Assembly: GCF_013085345.1 (NCBI RefSeq)
Contig: NZ_JABFAJ010000022.1
Span: forward strand, 20,040-84,039
Length of the DNA: 64,000 nt
Origin: Isoptericola sediminis
GTDB taxonomy: Bacteria > Actinomycetota > Actinomycetes > Actinomycetales > Cellulomonadaceae
Direction: 5' to 3'
The translations under genes were made by a program, and so were the position numbers. This document shows, piece by piece, positions 1-8,573 of the stretch (within the stretch, counting starts at the first letter, position 1; every line of letters starts with the position of its first letter). The notes beneath the pieces are model-generated. The model did no database searches, had not been told where the DNA came from, and saw only the letters and a program-made list of their open reading frames with translations.

Positions 1-823
1 GGACCCGGTCGAGCACCGGCTCCACCGCGACGGTGACGACCTCGTCGGCCGCCAGCTCGGGGGCGGGGACGGCGAGCGGCGGCGGGTCCACGTCCGGTGC
101 GGGAAGGGTCAGCCCCGCCTCCGCGGCGAGGGCGCGGTGCCGTGGGGACGCGGCGACCTCGGCACGCCCGGCGTGCCAGCGGTCCGCCGGGACCACGACC
201 TCCCAGCGTTCGGGGACCCGCCAGGGCTCGCCGTCGACGTCGGCGCCGGGGTCCGCCGCGAGGTCGAGCGCCCGCACGGTGGTCTCGTAGGTGCGCACGT
301 GGTCGGGGTGCCCGTAGCCGCCGCCGGCCTCGTACGTGACGACGACGGCGGGACGGCGGTCGCGCAGCACGGCGGCCAGGCGGCCCGCGGCCGCGTCGAG
401 CGGCACGCGGGTGAACGCCGTCGGACCGGAGTCCGGTGCCGGACCGGCGATGCCCGGGGCGACCCAGGCCATCCCCGAGTCCTCCAGGCGCCCGGGTCCG
501 CCGACGGTGTCGAGGAACAACCGGTCCGTCACGCCGAGCGCGTCGAGAGCGGCGGCGAGCTCCTGCTCCCGGTGGGCGGCCAGGGCCGGGCCGTCACCCT
601 CCAGGTGCGCCACCCCGGTGGGATGGGTGGGCGTGTCGATCACCTCGCCCCGCTCGCCGCGCGTGCACGTCACCACGGTCACCGGCGCATCCGCGGCCGC
701 CCAGGTCGCCAGCAACGCACCCGTCGCCAGCGTCTCGTCGTCGGGGTGCGCGTGCACCGCCAGCAGGGGCCCGACCGACGGATCAGCCGGCCGGGTCCCC
801 GGCGTGGTCTCCCCCGGACGCAC
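1..823 (-). CDS. mshB: MshB-like N-acetyl-GlcN-Ins deacetylase (3' end cut by window edge)
   Basis: The product is predicted to be the zinc deacetylase that makes GlcN-Ins in mycothiol synthesis. The GTG start at 823 opens 9 bp after the typA stop. The zinc-binding motif AHPDDE lies at residues 25-30 and a second metal-binding GHPDHV near residue 170, both hallmarks of the MshB/PIG-L (LmbE) family. About 274 codons are visible and the C-terminus runs off the left edge; family members are about 300 residues, so little is missing. It follows typA in the same direction and may be co-transcribed. The related mycothiol-conjugate amidase Mca shares the same motifs, so the assignment between the two is not absolute, although the short N-terminus and length fit MshB. 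Confidence 0.8.
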   Translation of the reverse strand, partial: MRPGETTPGTRPADPSVGPLLAVHAHPDDETLATGALLATWAAADAPVTVVTCTRGERGEVIDTPTHPTGVAHLEGDGPALAAHREQELAAALDALGVTDRLFLDTVGGPGRLEDSGMAWVAPGIAGPAPDSGPTAFTRVPLDAAAGRLAAVLRDRRPAVVVTYEAGGGYGHPDHVRTYETTVRALDLAADPGADVDGEPWRVPERWEVVVPADRWHAGRAEVAASPRHRALAAEAGLTLPAPDVDPPPLAVPAPELAADEVVTVAVEPVLDRV

Positions 824-831
824 GACCGGAC

Positions 832-2742
832 TCAGGAACGCTTGGCCCGTGCGGCGGCCCGGGCGCGCTCCGTGGCGTTGAGGTTGACCTTGCGGATACG
901 GACGATCTCGGGCGTGATCTCGACGCACTCGTCCTCGGCCGCGAACTCCAGCGACTCCTCGAGCGTCAGCTTCTTCGGCGGCACCAGGTTCTCGAAGCTG
1001 TCGGCGGTCGAGGACCGCATGTTCGTCAGCTTCTTCTCCTTGGTGATGTTGACGTCCATGTCCTCGTTGCGGGAGTTCTCGCCCACGATCATGCCCTCGT
1101 AGACCTCCTGGGTGGGGTCCACGAAGAACGTGCCGCGCTCCTGCAGGTTGATCATGGCGAACGGCGTCACGGCACCGGCACGGTCGGCCACCAGGGACCC
1201 CGTCAGGCGGGACTCGATGGTCCCGTGCCACGGCTCGTAGCCCTCGGCGTACGAGGAGGCGATGCCGGTGCCGCGCGTCTCGGTGAGGAACCGGGTGCGG
1301 AACCCGATGAGGCCGCGGGCCGGCACGACGAACTCCATCCGGACCCAGCCGGTGCCGTGGTTCGCCATCGTCTCCATGCGGCCCTTGCGCGCCGCCATGA
1401 GCTGCGTGACGGCGCCGAGGTACTCCTCGGGCACGTCGATCGTCATGCGCTCCATCGGCTCGCAGGTCTTGCCGTCGATCTGCTTGGTGACGACCTGCGG
1501 CTTGCCGACGGTCAGCTCGAACCCTTCGCGGCGCATCTGCTCGACGAGGATCGCCAGGGCGAGCTCGCCGCGTCCCTGCACCTCCCAGGCGTCCGGCCGG
1601 TCGGTGGGCAGGACCCGCAGCGAGACGTTGCCGATGAGCTCGGCGTCCAGGCGGTCCTTGACCTGCCGGGCGGTGACCTTGTGCCCCTTGCCGCCCTTGC
1701 CGGCCAGCGGGGACGTGTTGATGCCGATCGTCATCGAGATCGCCGGGTCGTCGACCGTGATGCGCGGCAGCGGGCGCGGGTCGTCGGCGTCCGTGAGGGT
1801 CTCGCCGATCATGATGTCCGCGATCCCCGCCACCGCGACGATGTCGCCCGGGCCGGCCGACTCCGCGGGGACGCGGTCCAGCGCCTTCGTCTCGAGCAGC
1901 TCGGTGATCCGCACCTGGCTCAGCGTGCCGTCCTGGCGCGCCCAGGCGACCGTCTGGCCCTTGCGCAGCGTGCCGTTGTGGACCCGCAGCAGGGCCAGAC
2001 GGCCGAGGAACGGGGAGGCGTCGAGGTTCGTCACGTGCGCCTGCAGCGGCATCGTCTCGTCGTACGTCGGCGCCGGGACGGTCCGCAGGATCGTGGAGAA
2101 CATCGGCTCGAGGTCCTCGTTCGCGGGCAGCTCGCCGTCGGCGGGCTGCTCGGTGGAGGCACGCCCCGCCTTGGCCGAGGCGTAGACCACCGGCACGTCG
2201 AGGACGGCGTCCACGTCGAGGTCGGGGACCTCGTCGGCCAGGTCGCTCGCCAGCCCGAGCAGCAGGTCGGTCGTCTCGGCGACGACCTCGGTGATGCGCG
2301 AGTCCGGGCGGTCCACCTTGTTGACGACGACGATCACCGGCAGCTTGGCGGCCAGCGCCTTGCGCAGCACGAACCTGGTCTGCGGCAGCGGTCCCTCGGA
2401 GGCGTCCACGAGCAGCACGACGCCGTCGACCATGGACAGGCCCCGCTCGACCTCGCCGCCGAAGTCGGCGTGGCCGGGGGTGTCGATGACGTTGATCGTG
2501 ACGCCGTCGGACTCCCCGGCCTCCGCCGCCGACGGTCCGGCGTACCGGATCGCCGTGTTCTTGGCGAGGATCGTGATGCCCTTCTCACGTTCCAGGTCAC
2601 CGGAGTCCATGACCCGGTCGTCCACCTGCTGGTGCGCGGCGAAGGCACCCGCCTGACGCAGCATGGCGTCGACCAAGGTGGTCTTGCCGTGGTCGACGTG
2701 GGCGACGATCGCCACGTTGCGCAGGTCGGAGCGCACAGACAT
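832..2742 (-). CDS. typA: Translational GTPase TypA/BipA
   Basis: This is a ribosome-associated GTPase of the TypA/BipA family, involved in 50S subunit assembly and stress adaptation. The protein is about 636 residues, usual for the family. The N-terminal G domain shows G1 AHVDHGKT, G3 DTPGH and G4 NKVD, followed by EF-G-like domains II, III and V and the TypA-specific C-terminal domain. I chose the ATG at 2742 (MSVRSDLRN...) over a start 54 bp upstream because the G domain begins directly after it and a purine-rich stretch (GGAAAGAG) precedes it. A strong palindromic terminator separates it from the BCCT gene upstream, so it probably has its own promoter. Confidence 0.95.
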   Translation of the reverse strand: MSVRSDLRNVAIVAHVDHGKTTLVDAMLRQAGAFAAHQQVDDRVMDSGDLEREKGITILAKNTAIRYAGPSAAEAGESDGVTINVIDTPGHADFGGEVERGLSMVDGVVLLVDASEGPLPQTRFVLRKALAAKLPVIVVVNKVDRPDSRITEVVAETTDLLLGLASDLADEVPDLDVDAVLDVPVVYASAKAGRASTEQPADGELPANEDLEPMFSTILRTVPAPTYDETMPLQAHVTNLDASPFLGRLALLRVHNGTLRKGQTVAWARQDGTLSQVRITELLETKALDRVPAESAGPGDIVAVAGIADIMIGETLTDADDPRPLPRITVDDPAISMTIGINTSPLAGKGGKGHKVTARQVKDRLDAELIGNVSLRVLPTDRPDAWEVQGRGELALAILVEQMRREGFELTVGKPQVVTKQIDGKTCEPMERMTIDVPEEYLGAVTQLMAARKGRMETMANHGTGWVRMEFVVPARGLIGFRTRFLTETRGTGIASSYAEGYEPWHGTIESRLTGSLVADRAGAVTPFAMINLQERGTFFVDPTQEVYEGMIVGENSRNEDMDVNITKEKKLTNMRSSTADSFENLVPPKKLTLEESLEFAAEDECVEITPEIVRIRKVNLNATERARAAARAKRS

Positions 2743-2764
2743 CAAGGGTTCTCTTTCCGTGGGG

Positions 2765-2794
2765 GGTGCGGCCCCGGGATCCCGGGGCCGCACC
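2765..2794 (-). terminator. Perfect 30-bp palindrome after the BCCT gene
   Basis: Two perfectly complementary 15-bp arms (2765-2779 and 2780-2794) meet with no spacer, directly after the BCCT stop and before the typA start. This fits a GC-only intrinsic terminator without a U-tract, common in actinomycetes. Confidence 0.7.
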
Positions 2795-2797
2795 ATC

Positions 2798-4594
2798 CTA
2801 CCCGGAGGTGTCCGTCGTGCCGGGGCCGGAGCCCTCGGCCCCCGGGCCGGAGCCCTTCGGCCCCTGGCCCGACGTGCGACGACGCCACGCCTTCGGTCCG
2901 CGACCGCGCGCGGTCACGGGCGTCCCGGCACCCTCACGCTCCGCGTTGTCCACGACGGGGACCTGCCCGGTCATCTCGGACAGCTGCTCGTTGACGTGCA
3001 CCGTCACGTGCTCCGTCACGTGCTCGGTGACCTCTTGCTTGAACTCGCGCTGCCGCAGCCGACGCTCGGCGCGCATGATGGCCCGATGCTCGGTCTCCAG
3101 GGCCTTCCACACGGAGACCATCATGGCGAGGAGCACCACCGAGAACGGTAGGGCCGTGAGGATCGAGGCGGTCTGCAAGGTGGCGAGCCCACCGGCGTAC
3201 AGCAGGGCCGCCGCGACACCGCCCTCGAGGATCGCCCAGAACAGACGGCTCCACAGCGGCGGGTTCTGGTCGCCGCCGTTGGCCAGCATGTCCACGACGA
3301 ACGAGCCCGAGTCGGACGAGGTCACGAAGAAGACCACGACGAGGATCATCGCGATGACGGCGAGCCAGGCACCCCCGCCGGGCAACGTGTCGAACAGCTG
3401 GAACATCGCCGTGTCCGAGTTCACGGTCCCGGTCTCCGGGTCCAGCATCGAACCCGGTTCCATCATCTCCTGCCGCAGGGCGGCGCCACCGAACACGCTG
3501 AACCAGACGGTCGTCACCAGCATCGGCACGAGGAGCGTGCCGAGGACGAACTCACGCACGGTCCGGCCGCGGGAGATGCGCGCGATGAACAGCCCCACGA
3601 AGGGCGCCCAGGAGATCCACCAGCCCCAGTAGAAGATGGTCCAGCTGGACTCCCAGGCGAGTCCGTCCTGCCCCTGGAACGCCAGGGTGTCGAAGGTCAT
3701 CTGCATGACGTTCTGCAGGTAGAAGCCGAGGGACTGGACCCACTCGCGCATCACGAACAGCGAGGAGCCGAGGAGCAGCACGACGACGACCAGGGCGCCG
3801 GCGAGCATCATGTTGCCGTTGGACAGCCACTTGATGCCGCGCTCCAGGCCGGAGGCCACGGAGAGCGCCGCGGTCGCCGTGATGGCGACGATCAGACCCA
3901 TCTGCAGGGCGACGGTGGACTCGGCGACGCCGAGGTACTCGAGGCCGGCCGAGAGCTGCAGCACGCCGAGACCGAGCGACGTGGCCACACCGAAGACGGT
4001 GCCGAAGATGGCCAGCACGTCGATGAGGTTGCCGAGCCAGCCGTTGACGCGCTTCTCCCCCAGCAGGGGCTCCAGGGCCCAGCGGATGGACACCGGGCGG
4101 CCCTTGCGATGGATGGCGTACGCCAGGGCCAGGCCGATGACGACGTAGATCGCCCAGGCGTGGAAGCCCCAGTGCAGGTAGGTCTGCCCCATCGCCTGAC
4201 CGGCGAGGGAGGCGGAGTCACCGGTGACGCCCGGCTTGGGATCGGTGTAGTGCCACAGCGGCTCCGCCACGCCGAAGTAGACGAGGCCGATGCCCATACC
4301 GGTCGCGAAGAGCATCGCGAACCACACGGGGAGCTTGAAGTCGGGGGTCTCCTCGTCCTTGCCGAGCGTGATGTCACCGAAGCGGCTCAGCCCGACGTAG
4401 ATCGCGAACACCACGAAGAGCGCCACGATGAGGACGTAGTACCAGCCGAAGCCGTTGATGACCATGGACTGGAGGTTCGACATGACCTCCGCCAACCAGT
4501 CGGTGGCGAAGATTCCCAGGAGGACGAAGACCAGGATCAGTCCACCTGCGGGATAGAAGACAGCGGGTGCGAGGGTCGATGGTCGGCGTGGCAT
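2798..4594 (-). CDS. BCCT-family osmolyte transporter (betaine/choline/carnitine)
   Basis: This is a secondary transporter for compatible solutes such as glycine betaine, about 598 residues with roughly 12 membrane helices. The third helix carries GMGIG, the glycine motif of sodium-coupled BetP, and the family signature WTIFYWGWW appears in the middle of the protein. The ATG at 4594 is preferred over a TTG 36 bp upstream. The C-terminus is a long hydrophilic tail: a charged stretch with three spaced repeats of (T/V)EHVT-like sequence, then a Gly/Pro/Ser-rich end. In BetP the charged C-terminal tail senses osmotic stress; a similar role here is inference. Substrate cannot be fixed from sequence alone. 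Confidence 0.9.
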   Translation of the reverse strand: MPRRPSTLAPAVFYPAGGLILVFVLLGIFATDWLAEVMSNLQSMVINGFGWYYVLIVALFVVFAIYVGLSRFGDITLGKDEETPDFKLPVWFAMLFATGMGIGLVYFGVAEPLWHYTDPKPGVTGDSASLAGQAMGQTYLHWGFHAWAIYVVIGLALAYAIHRKGRPVSIRWALEPLLGEKRVNGWLGNLIDVLAIFGTVFGVATSLGLGVLQLSAGLEYLGVAESTVALQMGLIVAITATAALSVASGLERGIKWLSNGNMMLAGALVVVVLLLGSSLFVMREWVQSLGFYLQNVMQMTFDTLAFQGQDGLAWESSWTIFYWGWWISWAPFVGLFIARISRGRTVREFVLGTLLVPMLVTTVWFSVFGGAALRQEMMEPGSMLDPETGTVNSDTAMFQLFDTLPGGGAWLAVIAMILVVVFFVTSSDSGSFVVDMLANGGDQNPPLWSRLFWAILEGGVAAALLYAGGLATLQTASILTALPFSVVLLAMMVSVWKALETEHRAIMRAERRLRQREFKQEVTEHVTEHVTVHVNEQLSEMTGQVPVVDNAEREGAGTPVTARGRGPKAWRRRTSGQGPKGSGPGAEGSGPGTTDTSG

Positions 4595-4633
4595 AACTCT
4601 CAGACTGTCGGCATCAGGGAAGAACGGCAACCG

Positions 4634-4670
4634 CAGGACGCCGCGGACCCGGGGGGTCCGCGGCGTCCTG
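4634..4670 (-). terminator. Terminator of the first Dpp-type operon
   Basis: Perfect 17-bp arms (4634-4650 and 4654-4670) enclose a GGG loop, 27 bp after the stop of the fused ATPase gene and before the BCCT gene. It closes the operon that starts at 10196. Confidence 0.75.
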
Positions 4671-4697
4671 GGTCGCGCGGGTGCGGTGCGGCGCTGG

Positions 4698-6449
4698 TCA
4701 GCCGCCCGCGACGTTCCCGACGAGGTGAGCGCCGGGAATCGCGTCGAGGAGGTCGCGCGTGTACTGCTTGCGCGGGTTGTCGAAGACCTCGTCGGTCGTG
4801 GCCTGCTCGACCACCTTGCCGTTCTGCATGACCACCACGTCGTCGGCGATCTGCCGCACGACGGCGAGGTCGTGGGTGATGAACAGGTAGCTCAGACCGA
4901 GGTCCGACTGCAGGTCGTCGAGCAGGTCCAGGATCTGGGCCTGCACGAGCACGTCGAGGGCGGAGACCGCCTCGTCGAGCACGACCACCTCCGGCTTGAG
5001 CGCCAGGGCACGCGCGATCGCGATGCGCTGGCGCTGACCGCCGGAGAGCTCGTTCGGGAACCGGCGCATGGCCGACTGCGGCAGCGAGACCATGTCGAGC
5101 AGCTCGCGGACCCGCTTCTCCCGTCCCTTCTTGGACCCCACGCCGTGCAGCTTGAGGGGCTCCTCGATGGAGCGGAAGATCGAGAACATCGGGTCCAGGG
5201 ACCCGTAGGGGTTCTGGAAGACCGGCTGGATCCGACGCCGGAACTCGAACGCCTGCTTCGGGTTGAGCGTGGACACGTCGGTGCCGTCGAACTCGACGGT
5301 GCCCGACGTCGGCTCCAGCAGCCCCAGCACCATGTTGGCCGCCGTGGACTTGCCCGAGCCCGACTCCCCGACCAGGGCGAGGGTCCGGCCGCGTCCCAGC
5401 GTGAACGAGACGTCGTCGACCGCGGTGAAGTCCGTCGATGACCCGGGGCGCGCCCCGCGGATCTGGAACACCTTGGTCAGGTCGGTGACCTTGACCGCCT
5501 CGTTCGAGGCCGGCGGCTTCTGCCCCAGGTGGTGGGCGTGCAGCTCCTCGGACTCCCGCCCCTGCACGTGCGCCGTCTGGATGCGGCGCGACGCCAGCGA
5601 CGGCGCCGAGGCCACCAGTCGCTTGGTGTAGGGGTGCTGGGGGTCCGCGAGGATCTGCTGGGCCGGGCCCGACTCGACGATCTGCCCCTTGAACATCACC
5701 ACGAGGTGCTCGGCCCGCTCGGCGGCGAGCCCGAGGTCGTGCGTGATGAACAGCAGGGCGGTGCCGAGGTCCCGGGTCATCTCGCCCAGGTGGTCGAGGA
5801 TCTGACGCTGCACGGTCACGTCCAGGGCCGAGGTCGGCTCGTCCGCGATGAGCAGCTGCGGCCGGGAGGCCAGACCGATGCCGATGAGCGCGCGCTGGCG
5901 CATGCCGCCCGAGAACTCGTGCGGGTACTGGCGCGCCCGGCGCTCGGCGTCGGGCAGGCCGGCTTCGGCCAGCACGTCCGCGACGCGGGTGCGCAGCTCG
6001 GCCTTGGATCCCTTGAACCCGTTGGCCTTGAGCGCCTCGGTCACCTGGGTGCCGATGCGCCAGACCGGGTTGAGGTTCGACATCGGGTCCTGCGGGACCA
6101 TGCCGATCGCGCGGCCGCGCAGCGCTTCCTTCTCGGCGCGGGACGCACCGACGAGCTCACGGCCGGCGAAGCGGATGGAACCGCCGGTGACCTTGCCGGT
6201 CCCGGGCAGCAGGTCGATGATCGCGGCCGCGGTGGTCGACTTGCCCGATCCGGACTCGCCGACGATGGCCACGTTCTGGCCGGGATAGACGGTGAGGTTC
6301 GCGCCGCGCACGGCGTGCACCTCACCGACCCCGGTGGTGAAGGAGATCTGCAGGTCGCTGATCTCCAGCAGGGGCGTGTTGGGGTCGACGACCGCGGGAC
6401 CGTTCTCGGACTTCGCGTCGCCGTTGCTCACGGGGAACTGTGTCGTCAT
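4698..6449 (-). CDS. Fused DppD-DppF-type ABC transporter ATPase
   Basis: This protein of about 583 residues carries both nucleotide-binding domains of a peptide/nickel/oligosaccharide-type importer in one chain. The first Walker A (GESGSGKS) is at residues 64-71 with signature FSGGMRQR; the second half repeats GESGSGKS and carries LSGGQRQR, each with a DE-containing Walker B. Each half ends in the oligopeptide/dipeptide C-terminal extension typical of DppD/OppD. The ATG at 6449 overlaps the upstream permease stop in an ATGA. It is the last gene of the SBP-permease-permease-ATPase operon and precedes a strong terminator. Fused DppDF proteins are common in actinomycetes. The substrate depends on the binding protein at 8574-10196. 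Confidence 0.93.
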   Translation of the reverse strand: MTTQFPVSNGDAKSENGPAVVDPNTPLLEISDLQISFTTGVGEVHAVRGANLTVYPGQNVAIVGESGSGKSTTAAAIIDLLPGTGKVTGGSIRFAGRELVGASRAEKEALRGRAIGMVPQDPMSNLNPVWRIGTQVTEALKANGFKGSKAELRTRVADVLAEAGLPDAERRARQYPHEFSGGMRQRALIGIGLASRPQLLIADEPTSALDVTVQRQILDHLGEMTRDLGTALLFITHDLGLAAERAEHLVVMFKGQIVESGPAQQILADPQHPYTKRLVASAPSLASRRIQTAHVQGRESEELHAHHLGQKPPASNEAVKVTDLTKVFQIRGARPGSSTDFTAVDDVSFTLGRGRTLALVGESGSGKSTAANMVLGLLEPTSGTVEFDGTDVSTLNPKQAFEFRRRIQPVFQNPYGSLDPMFSIFRSIEEPLKLHGVGSKKGREKRVRELLDMVSLPQSAMRRFPNELSGGQRQRIAIARALALKPEVVVLDEAVSALDVLVQAQILDLLDDLQSDLGLSYLFITHDLAVVRQIADDVVVMQNGKVVEQATTDEVFDNPRKQYTRDLLDAIPGAHLVGNVAGG

Positions 6450-7429
6450 CGCTTCCGAGCCTTCGGGTCGAGGGCGTCGCGCACGACGTCGCCCATCATC
6501 ATGAAGCCGAGCACCGTCACGGCCAGGCCGCCTGCCGGGTAGAGCAGGATCTCCGGGTCGGTCCGGATCGCACCCTGGGCGGCGTTGATGTCGCCACCCC
6601 AGGAGACCACGTCCGGCGGGAGACCGATGCCGAGGAAGCTCAGCGTCGCCTCGGCGACGATGAACTGGCCCAGGGCCACGGTCGCGTAGACGATGATCGG
6701 AGCGGCCGAGTTCGGCAGCACGTGCCGCAGCAGGATCTGGCCGCGCCCCATGCCCAGCGAGATCGCGGCGGTGACGAACTCGTTGTTCTTCACCGACAGC
6801 ACGGTGCCGCGGGTGATGCGGGCGATCTGCGTCCAGCCGAAGATCGCCAGGACACCGGCGACCAGGAGGCTCGTGCGGTTGCTGGACACCGACATGATCA
6901 CGATGGCACCGAGCACCAGCGGGATCGCGAAGAAGATGTCCGTGACGCGGCTGAGGATCGTGTCGAACCACTTGCCGTAGTAGCCGGCGATCGCACCGAT
7001 CGTGGTGCCGAGGATCACGACCATCGACGTGGCGAGCACGCCGACGACGACCGAGGCGCGGGCGCCGTAGATCGTGCGCGAGTAGATGTCGCAGCCCTGC
7101 CGGTCGAAGCCGAACGGGTGGCCCGGCTGGGCGCCCTCCAGAGCCTTCGACAGGTCGCACACACGCGGGTTGATCGACGTGAACATCCCGGGGAACGCCG
7201 CCACCAGGACGACGACGACGATGACCGTCCCGGCGATCCAGAACAGCGGCCGTCGGCGCATCTGGTTCCACGCGTCGCGCCAGAGGCTGGTGGGTGTCTC
7301 GTCGGTCTTGACCGCGTCGACGGCGCCGAGGCCGCCCTCGTCGCTCGGTGCGGTGAAGTGCTCCTGCCCGGGGCGCGGGGCCGGGACCGCCGGCGCGCCG
7401 AGCGGTTCTTCGTAACGGTTCTCAGGCAT
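6446..7429 (-). CDS. DppC/OppC-type ABC transporter permease
   Basis: This inner-membrane permease of 327 residues starts with ATG at 7429. It has a Pro-rich cytoplasmic N-terminus, one helix, and then the binding-protein-dependent transport fold with about five further helices. The region containing LVLGAIVIMSV and the EAA-like loop around SLGMGRGQILLRHVLPN match the DppC family. It overlaps the upstream permease by 8 bp and the downstream ATPase by 4 bp, so the three are translationally coupled. It pairs with the product of 7422-8348 to form the translocation pore. Confidence 0.93.
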   Translation of the reverse strand: MPENRYEEPLGAPAVPAPRPGQEHFTAPSDEGGLGAVDAVKTDETPTSLWRDAWNQMRRRPLFWIAGTVIVVVVLVAAFPGMFTSINPRVCDLSKALEGAQPGHPFGFDRQGCDIYSRTIYGARASVVVGVLATSMVVILGTTIGAIAGYYGKWFDTILSRVTDIFFAIPLVLGAIVIMSVSSNRTSLLVAGVLAIFGWTQIARITRGTVLSVKNNEFVTAAISLGMGRGQILLRHVLPNSAAPIIVYATVALGQFIVAEATLSFLGIGLPPDVVSWGGDINAAQGAIRTDPEILLYPAGGLAVTVLGFMMMGDVVRDALDPKARKR

Positions 7430-8348
7430 AACGGATCCTCGGGTCGAGGGCGGCGTAGAGCAGGTCGACCAGGAGGTTCGCTCCGATGTAGACCAGCACC
7501 AGCACGGTGGTCAGCGACACGACGGTGATGCTCTCGCCACGGATGATCGCGTCGTAGAGCGTCCCGCCCACACCGTTGATGTTGAAGATGCCCTCGGTGA
7601 TGATCGCACCGCTCATCAGAGCGCCGATGTCGGCACCGAGGAACGTCACGACGGGGATGAGGGAGTTGCGCAGCACGTGCCGGCCGGTGACCTGCGTGCG
7701 ACGCAGACCGCGGGCGCGCGCCGTGCGCACGTAGTCGGCCGAGAGGTTCTCGGCCACCGACGTCCTCGTCAGTCGCAGCACGTACGCGAAGGACACGGCC
7801 GCCAGCACCATCGCCGGCATCAGCAGACTGATGAAGTCGGGATCTCGTCCTGCGGTGACGGGCAGCCAGCCGAGCTGGACGCCGACCACGATCTGCAGGA
7901 CGAAACCGACGACGAACGTCGGGACCGCGATGAAGACGAGGCTGACGACCAGCGCCGTCGCGTCGAAGATGCCACCCTTGCGCATCCCGGCGACGAGCCC
8001 GAAGCCGATGCCGAAGACCGCCTCGATGACCAGAGCCATCAGAGCGAGCTGGATCGTGACGGGGAAGGCGTTGGCGATCACCTCGGTGATCTCGCGGCCG
8101 CGGAAGTCGACGCCGAAGTCCAGCGTCGCGACACCGCGGAGGAACAACAGATATTGAATGATGAAGGGCTGATCCAGGTTGTACTCGGCCCGGATCTGCT
8201 CCTGCACCGCCTCGGGAAGCCCGCGCTCACCACCGAGCGCGGCCACCGGGTCACCGGGCCGCAGGAACACCATGGCGTAGAGCAGCAGGGTGGCCCCGAG
8301 GAACACAGGGATCACCTGTAGGAGCCTGCGTCCGAGATACCAGAGCAT
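7422..8348 (-). CDS. DppB/OppB-type ABC transporter permease
   Basis: This 308-residue permease starts with ATG at 8348 and has the usual DppB length and layout: an N-terminal helix, the periplasmic region with FLRPGDP and LDQPFIIQYL, then five helices with the EAA loop ARGLRRTQVTGRHVLRNSL and the C-terminal end LDPRIRYA. It is separated from its binding-protein gene by 225 bp that hold two strong hairpins, while it overlaps the next permease by 8 bp. This suggests that the binding protein is made in excess over the membrane components. Confidence 0.94.
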   Translation of the reverse strand: MLWYLGRRLLQVIPVFLGATLLLYAMVFLRPGDPVAALGGERGLPEAVQEQIRAEYNLDQPFIIQYLLFLRGVATLDFGVDFRGREITEVIANAFPVTIQLALMALVIEAVFGIGFGLVAGMRKGGIFDATALVVSLVFIAVPTFVVGFVLQIVVGVQLGWLPVTAGRDPDFISLLMPAMVLAAVSFAYVLRLTRTSVAENLSADYVRTARARGLRRTQVTGRHVLRNSLIPVVTFLGADIGALMSGAIITEGIFNINGVGGTLYDAIIRGESITVVSLTTVLVLVYIGANLLVDLLYAALDPRIRYA

Positions 8349-8435
8349 GCGATTTGTCTCCTCGTGTGCCCAGGGGGTCCCCCCAGGCTACGGGTTTTCA
8401 TCGTGCCGCGACCGAAGGAGGACGCGGACAGCGGT

Positions 8436-8467
8436 GGGGCGGGGGTGCCGATGGGCACCCCCGCCCC
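8436..8467 (-). terminator. Very strong hairpin before dppB-type gene
   Basis: Perfect 14-bp arms (8436-8449 and 8454-8467) with a 4-base loop lie between the binding-protein gene and the permease genes. With the second hairpin at 8527 it probably causes partial termination or protects the 3' end of the upstream mRNA. Confidence 0.6.
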
Positions 8468-8526
8468 TCGCGACGAGTGGTCGACGCAGACCGTACCGGA
8501 TCGGGTCGACTACTCGAAAACAGACG

Positions 8527-8561
8527 ACGGACGAGGCACCCGAGGCGGGTGCCCCGTCCGT
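8527..8561 (-). terminator. Two-part hairpin just after the binding-protein gene
   Basis: An inner perfect 8-bp stem (8535-8542 with 8546-8553, loop AGG) is extended by an outer 6-bp stem (8527-8532 with 8556-8561) across a small internal loop. It starts 12 bp after the stop of the binding-protein gene, where attenuators of importer operons are typically found. Confidence 0.6.
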
Positions 8562-8573
8562 GTCAGCGGTGGA

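Noticed and set aside
4595..4630. TTG start for the BCCT gene 36 bp upstream of the ATG
   Set aside because: The ATG at 4594 directly precedes the typical N-terminus and the upstream codons show no Shine-Dalgarno.
8370..8386. Possible third hairpin (CAGGGGG-T-CCCCCCAGG) before the dppB-type gene
   Set aside because: The arms contain an A-A mismatch and a shifted C run; the dyad is too weak next to the two perfect hairpins.
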